From NCBI GenBank assembly GCA_030425545.1, contig JAUIAC010000023.1, positions 1 through 38,535 on the forward strand: DNA of 38,535 nt, read 5' to 3'. Made by a program: the position numbers and the translations under genes. Under the pieces are notes generated by a model. That model ran no database searches and was not told the DNA's origin. It was given only the letters and a program-made list of their open reading frames with translations. The stretch is from a bacterium. GTDB taxonomy: Bacteria; Myxococcota_A; UBA9042. Position 1 is the first letter of the stretch; the number at the start of each line of letters is the position of its first letter. Of the stretch, positions 7,819 through 19,004 are shown one piece after another.

Positions 7819-8640
7819 TCAGCTCGGCCGCCACGGCCGAAACGCCTGCACCCGGCTCGGGGCGGCGTCGAGCTGCAGGGCAGCCGGCTGCAGGCAGAGC
7901 ATCCATGCTCCGTCCGGGCAGTGCGGCGGCACATGCAACAGCTCGGTGAGGGTCCGGTGTGGGTGCGTCGCCTGGTCCCCGTCGCGGCTGCCGGGGGGAA
8001 ACCCCCACCATCGCCGATGGTTGAGGACCTCACCGCCGTCGTCTTCACGGTCGACCGAGGGCACGTCGACCAGCAGGTGACGCGTCGCCAAGCCCGCGAC
8101 GAAGGCCATGGCCTCGTGGGTGAGATAGGGCGGGTTGGTCTCGCTCCAGCGGCGTCGTGGCTCCGAGTCTTCCTGGGTCCGGATCACCAACGCCTGGTCG
8201 AAGCCGGTCACGGTCAGCTCGGACACCGCCCGCGCCAGCGGCCCGACCGGCACCACGCGGTCGTCCACGTCGCAGGTCCCCAGGTAGGTGTCGTTGGTCG
8301 TGCCGAGGCGAACCGGCGCCACGGTCACCACCGTCGCCGGCAGCAGCGGCGGCAGCGCCAACGACTCCAGCGTGCGCCACTGCTGGCTGACATGGCCCAG
8401 CCCCTCGGTGTGGGTGCCGCTGCCGTGGGGGTTGAAGGTGACGTCCGCGCAGTTCACGCCTGCGCCCTCCTGGACAAGCAGGTGCCGACCGCCGCCGATG
8501 GCCACCGGCGCCCGCCTCAGGTTGGCCAGGCCAAAGGCCTCGGTCGCGTCGGCGTCGAAGCGAACCGGCACTGTCCAGTCTTCCGCGCGAGTGTCGTCGA
8601 CCACCCACGCCGCACCGCCTACGGCCACTCTCAGCTCCAC
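7819..8640 (-). CDS. Cyclase-family metal hydrolase, probably kynurenine formamidase-like
   Basis: Member of the cyclase family that includes bacterial arylformamidase (N-formylkynurenine to kynurenine + formate). The metal-site motif appears as HGSGTHTEGLGH (72-83), a variant of HxGTHxDxPxH. Downstream, NPPYLTHEAMAFVAGL and LLVDVPSVDR fit the family. The start is a GTG preceded by AAGGAGGAGAGG. Length is 273 residues. It lies 63 bp downstream of the ACMSD gene on the same strand, so the two are probably co-transcribed; that context is the main reason to favour a kynurenine-pathway role. The GTHTEG variant is not the classical KynB motif, so another amidase or cyclase substrate remains possible. 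Confidence 0.75.
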   Translation of the reverse strand: MELRVAVGGAAWVVDDTRAEDWTVPVRFDADATEAFGLANLRRAPVAIGGGRHLLVQEGAGVNCADVTFNPHGSGTHTEGLGHVSQQWRTLESLALPPLLPATVVTVAPVRLGTTNDTYLGTCDVDDRVVPVGPLARAVSELTVTGFDQALVIRTQEDSEPRRRWSETNPPYLTHEAMAFVAGLATRHLLVDVPSVDREDDGGEVLNHRRWWGFPPGSRDGDQATHPHRTLTELLHVPPHCPDGAWMLCLQPAALQLDAAPSRVQAFRPWRPS

Positions 8641-8703
8641 GTCCTCTCCTCCTTCGGATGCGCCGGCCTGGTCGCCGGTCTGCGCGGGGTCATCGCGCCT
8701 TGG

Positions 8704-9837
8704 TCAGTCGTCGCCCAGATCTCCGGGCCAGCGCGCCCGGTCCAGCGGGGCGGCCGCCGCGCCGATGCGCTCGGTGTGCGCGACGCTCGCCTGGGTCTCG
8801 AACTGCGCACGATGCAACCCGAAGGCCTGCAGCGCCGCGCCCGAGAGCAATGTCTCCTTGGTCATCGGGTCGAAGTCCGCGCCTTCGACCAGCGCGCCGG
8901 GCTCCAGCTCCCCCAGGGGGAAGGGGTAGTCCGTGCCCAGGCACACACGGTCCGCGCCCATGCGCCGCACGATCAGCCGTAGCATGTCTTCGTCGTGCAC
9001 GAGCGTGTCGACCCAGAAGCGCCGCAGGTAGTCGCTCGGCTTGCGCTCGGTGTGCGTCTGACACAGGTCCGGGCGAACGTGGTGACCGTGGTCGATGCGC
9101 CCGAGGGTGCCGTGGAAGCTGCCGCCGCCGTGGGCGAAGACGAAGCGCAGCGTGGGGAAGCGGTCCATGACGCCCCCCATGATCAGGGAGCAGATCGCCA
9201 GGCTGCTCTCCGGCGGCATGCCGACCAGCCAGGGCAGCCAGTGGTTTGGCATGCGGTCCATGCCCATCATGTCCCAGGGGTGGACGAACACCGCGAGGTC
9301 GTTCTCCGCGCACGCCGCCCAGACCTCGTCGAAGCGCGGGTCGTCGAGGTTCCAGCCCTCGATGTGGCTCCCGACCTCGACGCCACACAGGCCGATCTCG
9401 CGGCAGCGGGCCGCCTCCTTCGCGGCGAGGTCTGGGGCCTGCATGGGCAGCGTCCCCAGGCCGGCGAAGCGCCGCGGGTGGTGCACGAGCCGGTCCGCGA
9501 TGTCGTCGTTGAGCAGGCGCGCCAGATCGAGCGTGTCTTCGGGCTTGGCCCAGTAGCTGAACATCACCGGCACGGTCGACAGGACCTGGACGTCGACGCC
9601 ATGCCGGTCGCAGTCGGCGACGCGGGCGGCGCTGTCCCAGAGGTTGGGCTCCACGGCGCGGAAGAAGTGGTCGTCCCGCATCATGTGGGCGCAGCCGAAG
9701 GGCACGTCGCCGTGGGGGCCGCCGACGCTGCCCGGGTCGCCCGCGTGGACCAGGCGGATAAAGCCGCCGTAGCCGTAGCGCTCGCGGAGCTCCGGCCAGC
9801 GCATGGGGAGCACGTGGGCGTGCACGTCGATCTTCAT
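8704..9837 (-). CDS. 2-amino-3-carboxymuconate-6-semialdehyde decarboxylase (ACMSD)
   Basis: Amidohydrolase-fold, metal-dependent decarboxylase that turns ACMS into 2-aminomuconate semialdehyde, directing tryptophan/3-hydroxyanthranilate carbon to full breakdown rather than quinolinate. Seen: HAHVLP (His6, His8), GLGTLPMQAPDLAAKE, GVEVGSH, VHPWDMMGMDRM (His186), LPWLVGMP, FAHGGGSF (His236), GRIDHG, RPDLC, DTLVHD and GTDYPFPLGE (Asp303). These form the complete ACMSD signature. Length is 377 residues; about 40 C-terminal residues extend past the family core. The ATG is preceded by AGGAG at 5 nt; the open frame continues far upstream but without similarity. No 3-hydroxyanthranilate dioxygenase or semialdehyde dehydrogenase gene is in the window. 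Confidence 0.93.
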   Translation of the reverse strand: MKIDVHAHVLPMRWPELRERYGYGGFIRLVHAGDPGSVGGPHGDVPFGCAHMMRDDHFFRAVEPNLWDSAARVADCDRHGVDVQVLSTVPVMFSYWAKPEDTLDLARLLNDDIADRLVHHPRRFAGLGTLPMQAPDLAAKEAARCREIGLCGVEVGSHIEGWNLDDPRFDEVWAACAENDLAVFVHPWDMMGMDRMPNHWLPWLVGMPPESSLAICSLIMGGVMDRFPTLRFVFAHGGGSFHGTLGRIDHGHHVRPDLCQTHTERKPSDYLRRFWVDTLVHDEDMLRLIVRRMGADRVCLGTDYPFPLGELEPGALVEGADFDPMTKETLLSGAALQAFGLHRAQFETQASVAHTERIGAAAAPLDRARWPGDLGDD

Positions 9838-9990
9838 GGCGGCTCCTGAGTCGGGCGGCGGCGCAGCGCGCAGTCGCCGGCCACAGGTTGCTGCATCCAG
9901 CGCGGCTGTGCACGTCACAGCGGGCTGCGGGCAGCGCGGCGTCGCCATGGTGACACCCTCACTGCGCGCGTCCAGCGCCTCCGCCGCGTG

Positions 9991-10017
9991 TTGCTTGCTG
10001 CGCGCGACGTTGATACT
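9991..10017 (+). promoter_or_regulatory. Possible promoter of the epimerase gene
   Basis: TTGCTT and GATACT are separated by 15 bp, with GATACT matching TATAAT at 4 of 6 positions. They lie about 40 bp before the ATG, in the 219-bp divergent region shared with ACMSD. Confidence 0.3.
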
Positions 10018-10056
10018 CCACCTTGCACCGTCGCCCACGGCGAGACGAGGAGGAGC

Positions 10057-11016
10057 ATGCGGGTCGTAGTCACCGGAGGCGCGGGCTTTATCGCGTCGCA
10101 TGTGTGCGAGGCGCTGTTGGCTCGTGGCGACCACGTCGTTGCGTTCGACAACCTCAACAACCTCTACAGACGAGCTCGCAAGGAGTCGAACCTCGCTCAG
10201 GTTCGCGCTGTGGCGCCGGAACGTTTTCGCTTTGTCGAAGGTAACTTGAACGACGTCGAGTCGCTCGCGCGCTGCTTCGACGACGCGCCAGTGGACGCCG
10301 TCGTGCATGCCGCCGCTCGGGCTGGCGTGCGTCCCTCCCTGGACGATCCAGCTGGCTATGTGGAGGTCAACGTCGGTGGCACCGCGAGGCTGCTCCGCGT
10401 GATGCAGGATCACGGCTGCACACGGCTCGTGTTCGCGTCGTCGTCGTCGGTCTATGGCGCGTCGACCGGGGTCGCGTTTCGCGAGGACATGCCGGCGGAC
10501 AGACCCGTGTCGCCCTACGCGGCCACCAAGCGGGCAGCCGAGATGCTGATCCACGCCGCCCACGCGTCCACCGGCCTGGACGCGGTCTGCCTGCGCTTCT
10601 TCACCGTCTACGGTCCCCGTCAGCGACCCGGCATGGCCTTCCACAAGTTCGCGACGCAGCTGACGCGCGGCGAAGCGGTCACCATGTACGGCGACGGCAG
10701 CTCGAGTCGGGACTACACCTACGTGGCGGACGTGGCGCACTATGTACTCGCCGCCGTGGACCAGGCCCGGGGCTTCCAGATCCTCAACGTGGGCGGCGAC
10801 ACGCCCACCCAGCTGCGCGACGCCATCGACCTGCTCGCGCGCGCCCTCGGCGTCCCCGTCCGCGTCGAGCAGCTCCCCGACCAGGTCGGCGACGTGCCAC
10901 ACACCTGCGCCGACATGACCCGGACCATCGCCGCGCTGGGGCCGCCCCCGTCGACGTCCATCGAGGACGGGCTGGCGCGCTTTGCCGCCTGGTTCGCGGA
11001 GCACGGCGTGCACTGA
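10057..11016 (+). CDS. NAD-dependent nucleotide-sugar epimerase (UDP-glucuronate 4-epimerase-like)
   Basis: Extended short-chain dehydrogenase acting on a UDP-sugar in the cytosol to supply surface polysaccharide or glycosyltransferases. The Rossmann motif TGGAGFIASH is at 6-15 and the catalytic YAATK is at 154-158. C-terminal motifs RFFTVYGPRQRPGMAFHKF and YGDGSSSRDYTYVADVA are typical of the UDP-glucuronate/UDP-galactose 4-epimerase group. The 319-residue length is normal. A strong GAGGAGG precedes the ATG, which rejects the longer frame. The gene is isolated: divergent from ACMSD, convergent with the helicase after 42 bp. The exact sugar is not determinable; the RFFTVYGPRxRPxMA pattern favours the glucuronate type. 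Confidence 0.9.
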   Translation: MRVVVTGGAGFIASHVCEALLARGDHVVAFDNLNNLYRRARKESNLAQVRAVAPERFRFVEGNLNDVESLARCFDDAPVDAVVHAAARAGVRPSLDDPAGYVEVNVGGTARLLRVMQDHGCTRLVFASSSSVYGASTGVAFREDMPADRPVSPYAATKRAAEMLIHAAHASTGLDAVCLRFFTVYGPRQRPGMAFHKFATQLTRGEAVTMYGDGSSSRDYTYVADVAHYVLAAVDQARGFQILNVGGDTPTQLRDAIDLLARALGVPVRVEQLPDQVGDVPHTCADMTRTIAALGPPPSTSIEDGLARFAAWFAEHGVH

Positions 11017-11058
11017 CCGACGTGCTCCGGCGCGAACGTGGGCCGAGCGCGCGACAGG

Positions 11059-13854
<2,796 letters not shown>

Positions 13855-13987
13855 GCGCTCCGTGTCCGACCCCGCGCGTAGCTCCGCGCCAGGGCTCCAC
13901 GAGGGTACGTGGACCTGAACGGATGTCCAGTCTCCGCGCTCGTCGCGCGCTGTGCCTCCCGCCCCCGACGCGGGAAGGGCGACCGAC

Positions 13988-14758
13988 TCAGCCGGACGGC
14001 GTCGCCGGGGTGCCGAGGGCGAGCAGACGGTCTCCCTCGGGGTGGAGCACAAGGTGCCACCGCACCGGTTCGCCGCCGTGGTCGAGCCGGGCGTCGACGT
14101 CGACCGCGTCCTCGCCGGCCATCAACAAGAGCGCGGCGTTGCGCATCACCGGGCGCTCTCTCGCGTCGATGAGCTCGAAGAAGCTCCCCGACTCGGCGGC
14201 GTCCACATGGGGCTGGAGCGACGTCGACCAACGCAGCAGGCGGCCGCCCGGGCTGACCACGCAGCTGAAGCCATAGTGCGAGGCGTCACTGACCCCGGCG
14301 GCGGACGGCGTGGCCACCACCGGGGCCGGAAGAAAGGGCACGTGCACGTCGCTGGTCCGTCGCGGGACGCCGCGGCGCTGCAGCACCAGGCGCACGTGCT
14401 GAGAGATGGCCTCCAGCGTGCTCACGGGATCTTTGTCGAGCGCGACGAAGTCGTCCGCCCCCGCGGCGAAGGCCGCCGCCACCGTGCGGTGGGACGAGTC
14501 GCGGACCAGGGCCAGCCGAGAGGCGTCGGGCGCCTCGTCGAGCGCGCGGGCGCAGTGCTTCCGCGCCGACGCGACGCCGCGGGTGCAGTCCACCAGGGCC
14601 AGCGGCACGTCAGCCGGCGCGTCGTCGTCCCGTGACACCCTCACGCCGCGCTGCTCCAACGAGCGGGCGATGGTGACCAGCATCGGTCCCGCGCCCACCA
14701 GCCAAACGTGTACGCTCGCGTCCTGTCGCTGTCCCTGGTTCGAACCTGGAGAGGTCAT
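13988..14758 (-). CDS. Unclassified protein with receiver-like and PAS-like regions
   Basis: Not recognised as a named gene. Residues about 15-130 alternate like a response-regulator receiver fold (VHVWLVGAGPMLVTIARSLE, PLALVDCTRG with Asp57, AAGADDFVALDKDP with Lys109). However, the acidic pocket is poor and phosphorylation is doubtful. Residues about 155-256 (HYGFSCVVSPGGRLLRWS, then FELIDARERPVMRNA) look like a PAS-type sensor fold. There is no membrane segment and no output or kinase domain. The ATG at 14758 is favoured; a GTG at 14806 would overlap the divergent glycosyltransferase gene. It ends 133 bp upstream of the helicase start on the same strand, so co-transcription is possible. 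It could be a small cytosolic signalling adaptor. Confidence 0.6.
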   Translation of the reverse strand: MTSPGSNQGQRQDASVHVWLVGAGPMLVTIARSLEQRGVRVSRDDDAPADVPLALVDCTRGVASARKHCARALDEAPDASRLALVRDSSHRTVAAAFAAGADDFVALDKDPVSTLEAISQHVRLVLQRRGVPRRTSDVHVPFLPAPVVATPSAAGVSDASHYGFSCVVSPGGRLLRWSTSLQPHVDAAESGSFFELIDARERPVMRNAALLLMAGEDAVDVDARLDHGGEPVRWHLVLHPEGDRLLALGTPATPSG

Positions 14759-14761
14759 CGC

Positions 14762-17131
14762 GTGTGTCGTCCTCTGTCGGGGCAGCGTCTGAGTGTAGCG
14801 ACCCACGGGGAGCGAGACCAGTTCGCCCGCCGGTGCGCGCCGCCCCGGTGGGCGCTGCGAACGCGGACCGCGGGGCTGACCCTCGCCCTGGTCGTGGTCT
14901 GTGTCCTCGCAGTGCAGGTGACGGCCGGCCGTGCGTGGGCGTCGGAGCCGGGCGCCCGGCCAGCGGGCCTCGTGACCCAGGTGCGCGGCATCGAGCTGCG
15001 GGCGCGCTGGCGAATCTCAGCGGTGGAAGCGCGTCGCCCGGGGGAGGTCACCGCCTGGCTGACCGAGACGCCAGGGGAGGGGGCGCAGGCGACGACACCG
15101 CGGACGGTGGCGGTGCGCATGGTGTGCCGAGACGAGGGTGCGCCCGAGCAGCCCGCGCTCGCCCACAGTGGCCGTTTTGATCTGCGGGTCGATCGGCCGC
15201 GCGGCGCGCCGCGCGGAGCGTCGCCGACCCCACCGGACCTGGCCGACGCGGTCACGCGGGTCGCCGCGCAGCTGCGGATCCTCGAGGGCGACGTCGACTG
15301 CGCGCACCTGGGCGGCGCGGGGCGCAGACCTCGCTCCGGCGATGTCGACCCCCATGCCGCGGCGACGACGCGTCCCGGCGGCGCCGTGCAGCGAGACGCG
15401 CGATGGACAGCGGCGCTGGAGCGCGCGACGAGTGTGCCTTTGGTGTGGTTGTGCATGGTGTGGGTGGTCTTGTGGTGTGCTTCGCTCGTGGCCTGGGTTT
15501 TGCGGGGCGCGCCGGGCGGAGCGCGTCCTGCGGCGCCGAGCGACCCCCGCGCGGAAGATCGCGCGCTCCTGAGACGGGCCGTCACGGCCACGGCGGCGCT
15601 GGCCACCCTCGCGCTCGCGGCCGCGCTTCGCACGGTCCAGGTCGCCCACTTCACGCTCAACCCCGACGAGCACGCCAGCGTCGACGCTGCGCCCTGGCGC
15701 CTGGTGTTTCTGGGGGACGACGACTCGCTCTATCACCCGCCCCTGGCTCGCGCGATGTTTCGCGCTTGGATGGGGCTGTGGCCCAGCGGAGACGCGACAC
15801 CGCGCTGGTGGTGGCGCGCACCGTCGGTGGTGGCCGGCGTCGCGAGCGTCGGGCTGCTGGGCGCCATCGCCTGGCGGGCTGCCCGCTCCCTCCCGCAGCG
15901 GCAGCGCGCGCCACTGGCCCTCGCCAGCATGATGCTCCTGGCGATCCTGCCGCAGGCCGTCTTCGTCAGCGACCTCGCCAAGCCTTACGCCTTGGTCACC
16001 ACGGCGGTGCTGGCCACCGTCTGGGCAGGGCTCCGGCTCGCGGATCAGCCCGAGGCGCGCCTCGCCATGACGTACGCGCGGCGTCGTGTGGCGGCGGTCA
16101 TGCTGGGCGCCGTCGTCGTGGGGTGGCTCGACTATCCCGCAGCGCTCGCGCTGGGGCTGTGGGCCGGCGTCGCGTTGTGGCGCTCGCGCGGGACGAGCGT
16201 CGGCCGCCGCATGGGCGTGAGCGTCGGAGGCGCGCTGGTCGGTGTCCTGCCCCTGGCTCCGCTGGCCTTGACCGGGGTCCAGTTCGCGTGGATGCGCCGA
16301 ACCCCTGGCTGGTCGGCCTTGGCCGCCGGCTTCCCAAGCGCGCCAAGCCTGCCGCCGTCCCTCGGGCTGGGGGGCGACGGGGCGGACGTGTTGCGGCTGC
16401 TGGTCGGAGACCTGAGCGCTGGCCCGCTGTCGGTGTCCGCGGTGGGCGGCGCGCTGGTCGTGGCGGCGAGCGTGACAGTCCTGACCTGGCGCGCGGCGCC
16501 CAAGTGGCCGGTGGCGGCGGTGTGGGGCTGGGCTGCTGCCGGCACGGGGCTGGCGGTCGCGGTCTACACCCGACCTCAGAACCTCAGCTTCGTCTTCGCC
16601 ATCGCCCAGCTCCTGCTGGCGCTCGCGCTCGTGCGTTGGTCGCGCGGCTCTGTGGTGGCCTTGGTGGCCTTGCTCTGCGTCGCGGGGCTGGCGCGTGGCC
16701 CGCAGCTGCAGCGACTCTACGCCAACCAACGCCAGGGCAGCGTCGCAGACCTCAACTTTGGCCCGGACTGCCATCGGGTCGTGGCGCTCCTACGAAGCGC
16801 ACCGGCGGGTGACGGCCCGGTGCTCGCCCAGCTCGACGGAGACGCGCACTGCCTCATCGTCGAGGCGGTGGCGGGGGCGCCCCATCAGCGCGAGCTCGCG
16901 ACGGGTGGGCACCTGCCTGGTGGCGCGTCGTGCCTGCGCGCGGCTGGCCGCCGCTGGTGCGCTGGCGGGCGCGACCTGCCTGCATATGCGGCCGAGCTGG
17001 CGGCCCTGTCGCACGGCTTCGCGGTGGTCGAGCGCGCGCGGCCGCCCCGACGGCCAGCGCGCTGCGCTGTCATCGGCGACACCGCGGACTTCTCGGTGTG
17101 GCGCTGCGCCCCCGGTCGGGGGCATCCATGA
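14762..17131 (+). CDS. GT-C fold membrane glycosyltransferase (PMT/ArnT-like)
   Basis: Polytopic inner-membrane protein of the GT39/ArnT-like group, expected to move a sugar from a polyprenyl-phosphate donor to a periplasmic acceptor. Architecture: an N-terminal signal or first membrane segment ending in AWASEP, an atypical ~150-residue extracytoplasmic region, two membrane segments, then the GT-C loop NPDEHASVDAAP with Asp302-Glu303. SDLAKPYAL (Asp404) and about eight further helices follow, then a ~130-residue Cys-containing periplasmic tail. The start is a GTG with GGAGAGG 7 nt upstream, giving 789 residues. That start is only 3 bp from the start of the divergent gene. It overlaps the GH13 gene by ATGA. 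Donor and acceptor are unknown. Confidence 0.82.
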   Translation: MCRPLSGQRLSVATHGERDQFARRCAPPRWALRTRTAGLTLALVVVCVLAVQVTAGRAWASEPGARPAGLVTQVRGIELRARWRISAVEARRPGEVTAWLTETPGEGAQATTPRTVAVRMVCRDEGAPEQPALAHSGRFDLRVDRPRGAPRGASPTPPDLADAVTRVAAQLRILEGDVDCAHLGGAGRRPRSGDVDPHAAATTRPGGAVQRDARWTAALERATSVPLVWLCMVWVVLWCASLVAWVLRGAPGGARPAAPSDPRAEDRALLRRAVTATAALATLALAAALRTVQVAHFTLNPDEHASVDAAPWRLVFLGDDDSLYHPPLARAMFRAWMGLWPSGDATPRWWWRAPSVVAGVASVGLLGAIAWRAARSLPQRQRAPLALASMMLLAILPQAVFVSDLAKPYALVTTAVLATVWAGLRLADQPEARLAMTYARRRVAAVMLGAVVVGWLDYPAALALGLWAGVALWRSRGTSVGRRMGVSVGGALVGVLPLAPLALTGVQFAWMRRTPGWSALAAGFPSAPSLPPSLGLGGDGADVLRLLVGDLSAGPLSVSAVGGALVVAASVTVLTWRAAPKWPVAAVWGWAAAGTGLAVAVYTRPQNLSFVFAIAQLLLALALVRWSRGSVVALVALLCVAGLARGPQLQRLYANQRQGSVADLNFGPDCHRVVALLRSAPAGDGPVLAQLDGDAHCLIVEAVAGAPHQRELATGGHLPGGASCLRAAGRRWCAGGRDLPAYAAELAALSHGFAVVERARPPRRPARCAVIGDTADFSVWRCAPGRGHP

Positions 17132-18969
17132 GACCTGACGCACCGAGGGACATCGCGGTGGTGGCGGCCACGTGCCTGGGCGCGCCGGGTCGCGAGATGC
17201 GCGCCGGCCGTGCCCTCGGCCCAGCTGCGACCTCCTGCGCTGCGGGCTTCCTGCTCGCGGCCTGTCTGCTCGCGGCCTGCGCGGCGCCGCCCCAGCGGGA
17301 CGGCTCTGCGGCCAGCGCCGCCGGCGGTGAAGCGACAGAGGCTGGCGCGTTGGCGGGCGACACCGCCGGTCCCGACGTCGCCGCTGCCGACCGCCCTCGT
17401 CTGGGCACGGTGCAGTGCGCGCTGCCGGCCCCGTCGTCCACGCCCGCGTGGCTCCGGGACGCGGTCGGCTATCAGGTCTGGGTCCGCAGCTTCGCCGACA
17501 GCGACGGTGACGGCGTGGGTGACCTCCCGGGCCTCACGGCCCGCCTCGACTACCTCAACGACGGTAAGCCGGGCGGCGACGACCTTGGCGTGGACGTGCT
17601 GTGGCTCAGCCCCGTGTTCGTGTCACCGTCCGACCACGGCTACGACACCACCGACTACCTCAAGATCCAGCCTGCGTACGGCACGAAGGCAGACCTGCTC
17701 GCGCTGTTGAAGGCTGCCCACGCGCGGGGCGTCCGCGTGATGCTCGATCTGGTGATCAACCACTGCTCCGACCAGCACCCGTGGTTCGTGGCCTCGGCCG
17801 CGTCCGCCACCAGCGCGAAGCGGATGTGGTTCAACTGGCGCGCCGACAATCCAGGTTGGACGCAGCCTTGGGGGCCCGGTGGCGTGTGGCATCAGCACGA
17901 CAACGGCAGCTGGTACTACGGTCTGTTCTGGAAGGGCATGCCAGACCTGAACCTGGCCCACGAGGAGACCGCCGCGGCCTTGGAGGCCGTCGCCACGCAC
18001 TGGGTGAAGCTGGGGGTAGACGGCTTTCGCCTCGACGCCGCCCGCTACCTGGTGGAGACGGGGGGCGGGGCGGGTCAGGCGGACACACCGGCGACTCACG
18101 CGTTCTGGCGCCGGCTGCGCAAGTCCCTGACGGCGGTGAACCCCGAGGTCGCGCTGGTCGGGGAGGTGTGGACGAAGACGCAGACCGTCGCCACCTACTT
18201 GAAGGGAGACGAGCTCCACGGCGCCTTCGACTTCGACAGCTGCGCCGGGCTGCGCAAAGGCATCGAGCTCCGGAGCGCGAGCCTGTGGCGCGGCGCGCTG
18301 TGCTCCTCCGCGGGGGTCACCGGCGGGGTCTGGGGCCGGTTTGGCGGCAACCACGACATGCCACGCCTCGCCGACGTGGCGACGACGCCGGGAGATCGCA
18401 AGCTGGCCCTGGCGGCGGTGTTGCTCGCGCCAGGGACGCCGTGGCTCTACCAGGGAGACGAGCTCGGCTTGCCGTCCGGGCCGAGCGGCGGCGATCGGCG
18501 GTACCGACTCCCCCTGCCGTGGACCGCCAGCCCGCCCGGGTACGGGTTCACCACCGGCACGCCATGGATGCCCACGCCGCCCGCGTACGGCGGCCTGGCC
18601 GTCGGCAAGCAGCTCAACGACGGGCTCAGCCTGCTCCGGTGGGCTCAGCGCCTGATTCAGACGCGCCGGGAGCTCTCAGGGCTCCGTCACGGAGCTTCAC
18701 ATGTGGTGCGGGTCGACGCAGGGCAGGGTGTCAACGCGGACCTCGCGTTGCTCAGGTTCGGGCCCGCCGGAGGACGCCAGAGCGCTGGCCCCGGTGCGCC
18801 AGGCAGTGGTCTCCTGGCGTTGAACTTCTCGAATTCGCAGGCGGTCACCGTGCCCAAAGACTTGGTGGCGGGCGGGACGCGTGTCCTCAGCTTCGCCGGC
18901 GCCGGCCCTTCGGATCCAAAGCAGGCGCGCGTGGTGGCGGCCCCTGGGGTCGCGCTGTGGCGTTGGTGA
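17128..18969 (+). CDS. Alpha-amylase-family (GH13) lipoprotein
   Basis: Secreted glycoside hydrolase family 13 enzyme predicted to be lipid-anchored. A long n-region leads to two overlapping lipobox-like LLAAC motifs (Cys46, Cys51), then a low-complexity Ala/Gly linker to about residue 95. The TIM-barrel carries all GH13 regions: MLDLVINHCSD (I), GFRLDAARY with nucleophile Asp303 (II), LVGEVWT with acid/base Glu346 (III) and GGNHDMPR with Asp410 (IV). DGVGDLPGL and GYDTTDY are typical of the alpha-glucosidase/maltogenic side of the family. The ATG overlaps the upstream glycosyltransferase stop; an internal ATG at 17197 is an alternative. Probably co-expressed with the glycosyltransferase and perhaps with the giant lipoprotein 113 bp downstream. 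Confidence 0.93.
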   Translation: MRPDAPRDIAVVAATCLGAPGREMRAGRALGPAATSCAAGFLLAACLLAACAAPPQRDGSAASAAGGEATEAGALAGDTAGPDVAAADRPRLGTVQCALPAPSSTPAWLRDAVGYQVWVRSFADSDGDGVGDLPGLTARLDYLNDGKPGGDDLGVDVLWLSPVFVSPSDHGYDTTDYLKIQPAYGTKADLLALLKAAHARGVRVMLDLVINHCSDQHPWFVASAASATSAKRMWFNWRADNPGWTQPWGPGGVWHQHDNGSWYYGLFWKGMPDLNLAHEETAAALEAVATHWVKLGVDGFRLDAARYLVETGGGAGQADTPATHAFWRRLRKSLTAVNPEVALVGEVWTKTQTVATYLKGDELHGAFDFDSCAGLRKGIELRSASLWRGALCSSAGVTGGVWGRFGGNHDMPRLADVATTPGDRKLALAAVLLAPGTPWLYQGDELGLPSGPSGGDRRYRLPLPWTASPPGYGFTTGTPWMPTPPAYGGLAVGKQLNDGLSLLRWAQRLIQTRRELSGLRHGASHVVRVDAGQGVNADLALLRFGPAGGRQSAGPGAPGSGLLALNFSNSQAVTVPKDLVAGGTRVLSFAGAGPSDPKQARVVAAPGVALWRW

Positions 18970-18982
18970 GACAGAATCTGTC
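18970..18982. repeat. Perfect inverted repeat GACAGA-A-TCTGTC
   Basis: Six-base arms around one A, immediately after the GH13 stop codon. As RNA it could form only a 5-bp stem with a 3-nt loop and no T-run follows, so it fits an operator better than a terminator. It lies 100 bp upstream of the giant lipoprotein gene. Confidence 0.35.
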
Positions 18983-19004
18983 CTAGCCGGCCGCCGCTGG
19001 GGCT

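Noticed and set aside
10170..10205. tRNA T-arm-like sequence (GAGGTTCGACTCC on the minus strand)
   Set aside because: A 5-bp T-stem can be drawn, but no matching acceptor stem, anticodon arm or D-arm is found, and the site is inside the epimerase coding sequence.
8704..11013. Upstream extension of the ACMSD frame over the epimerase gene (769 codons)
   Set aside because: Family similarity begins at the ATG with a Shine-Dalgarno at 9837; the extension is antisense to the epimerase.
14737..14746. GGTTCGAACC as a tRNA T-loop
   Set aside because: Flanks do not make a T-stem and no cloverleaf is possible; kept only as a short palindrome at the divergent starts.
15017..16774. A 585-codon minus-strand frame opposite the glycosyltransferase gene
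   Set aside because: Arg/Gln/His-rich shadow of the membrane protein, with no motifs and no start context.
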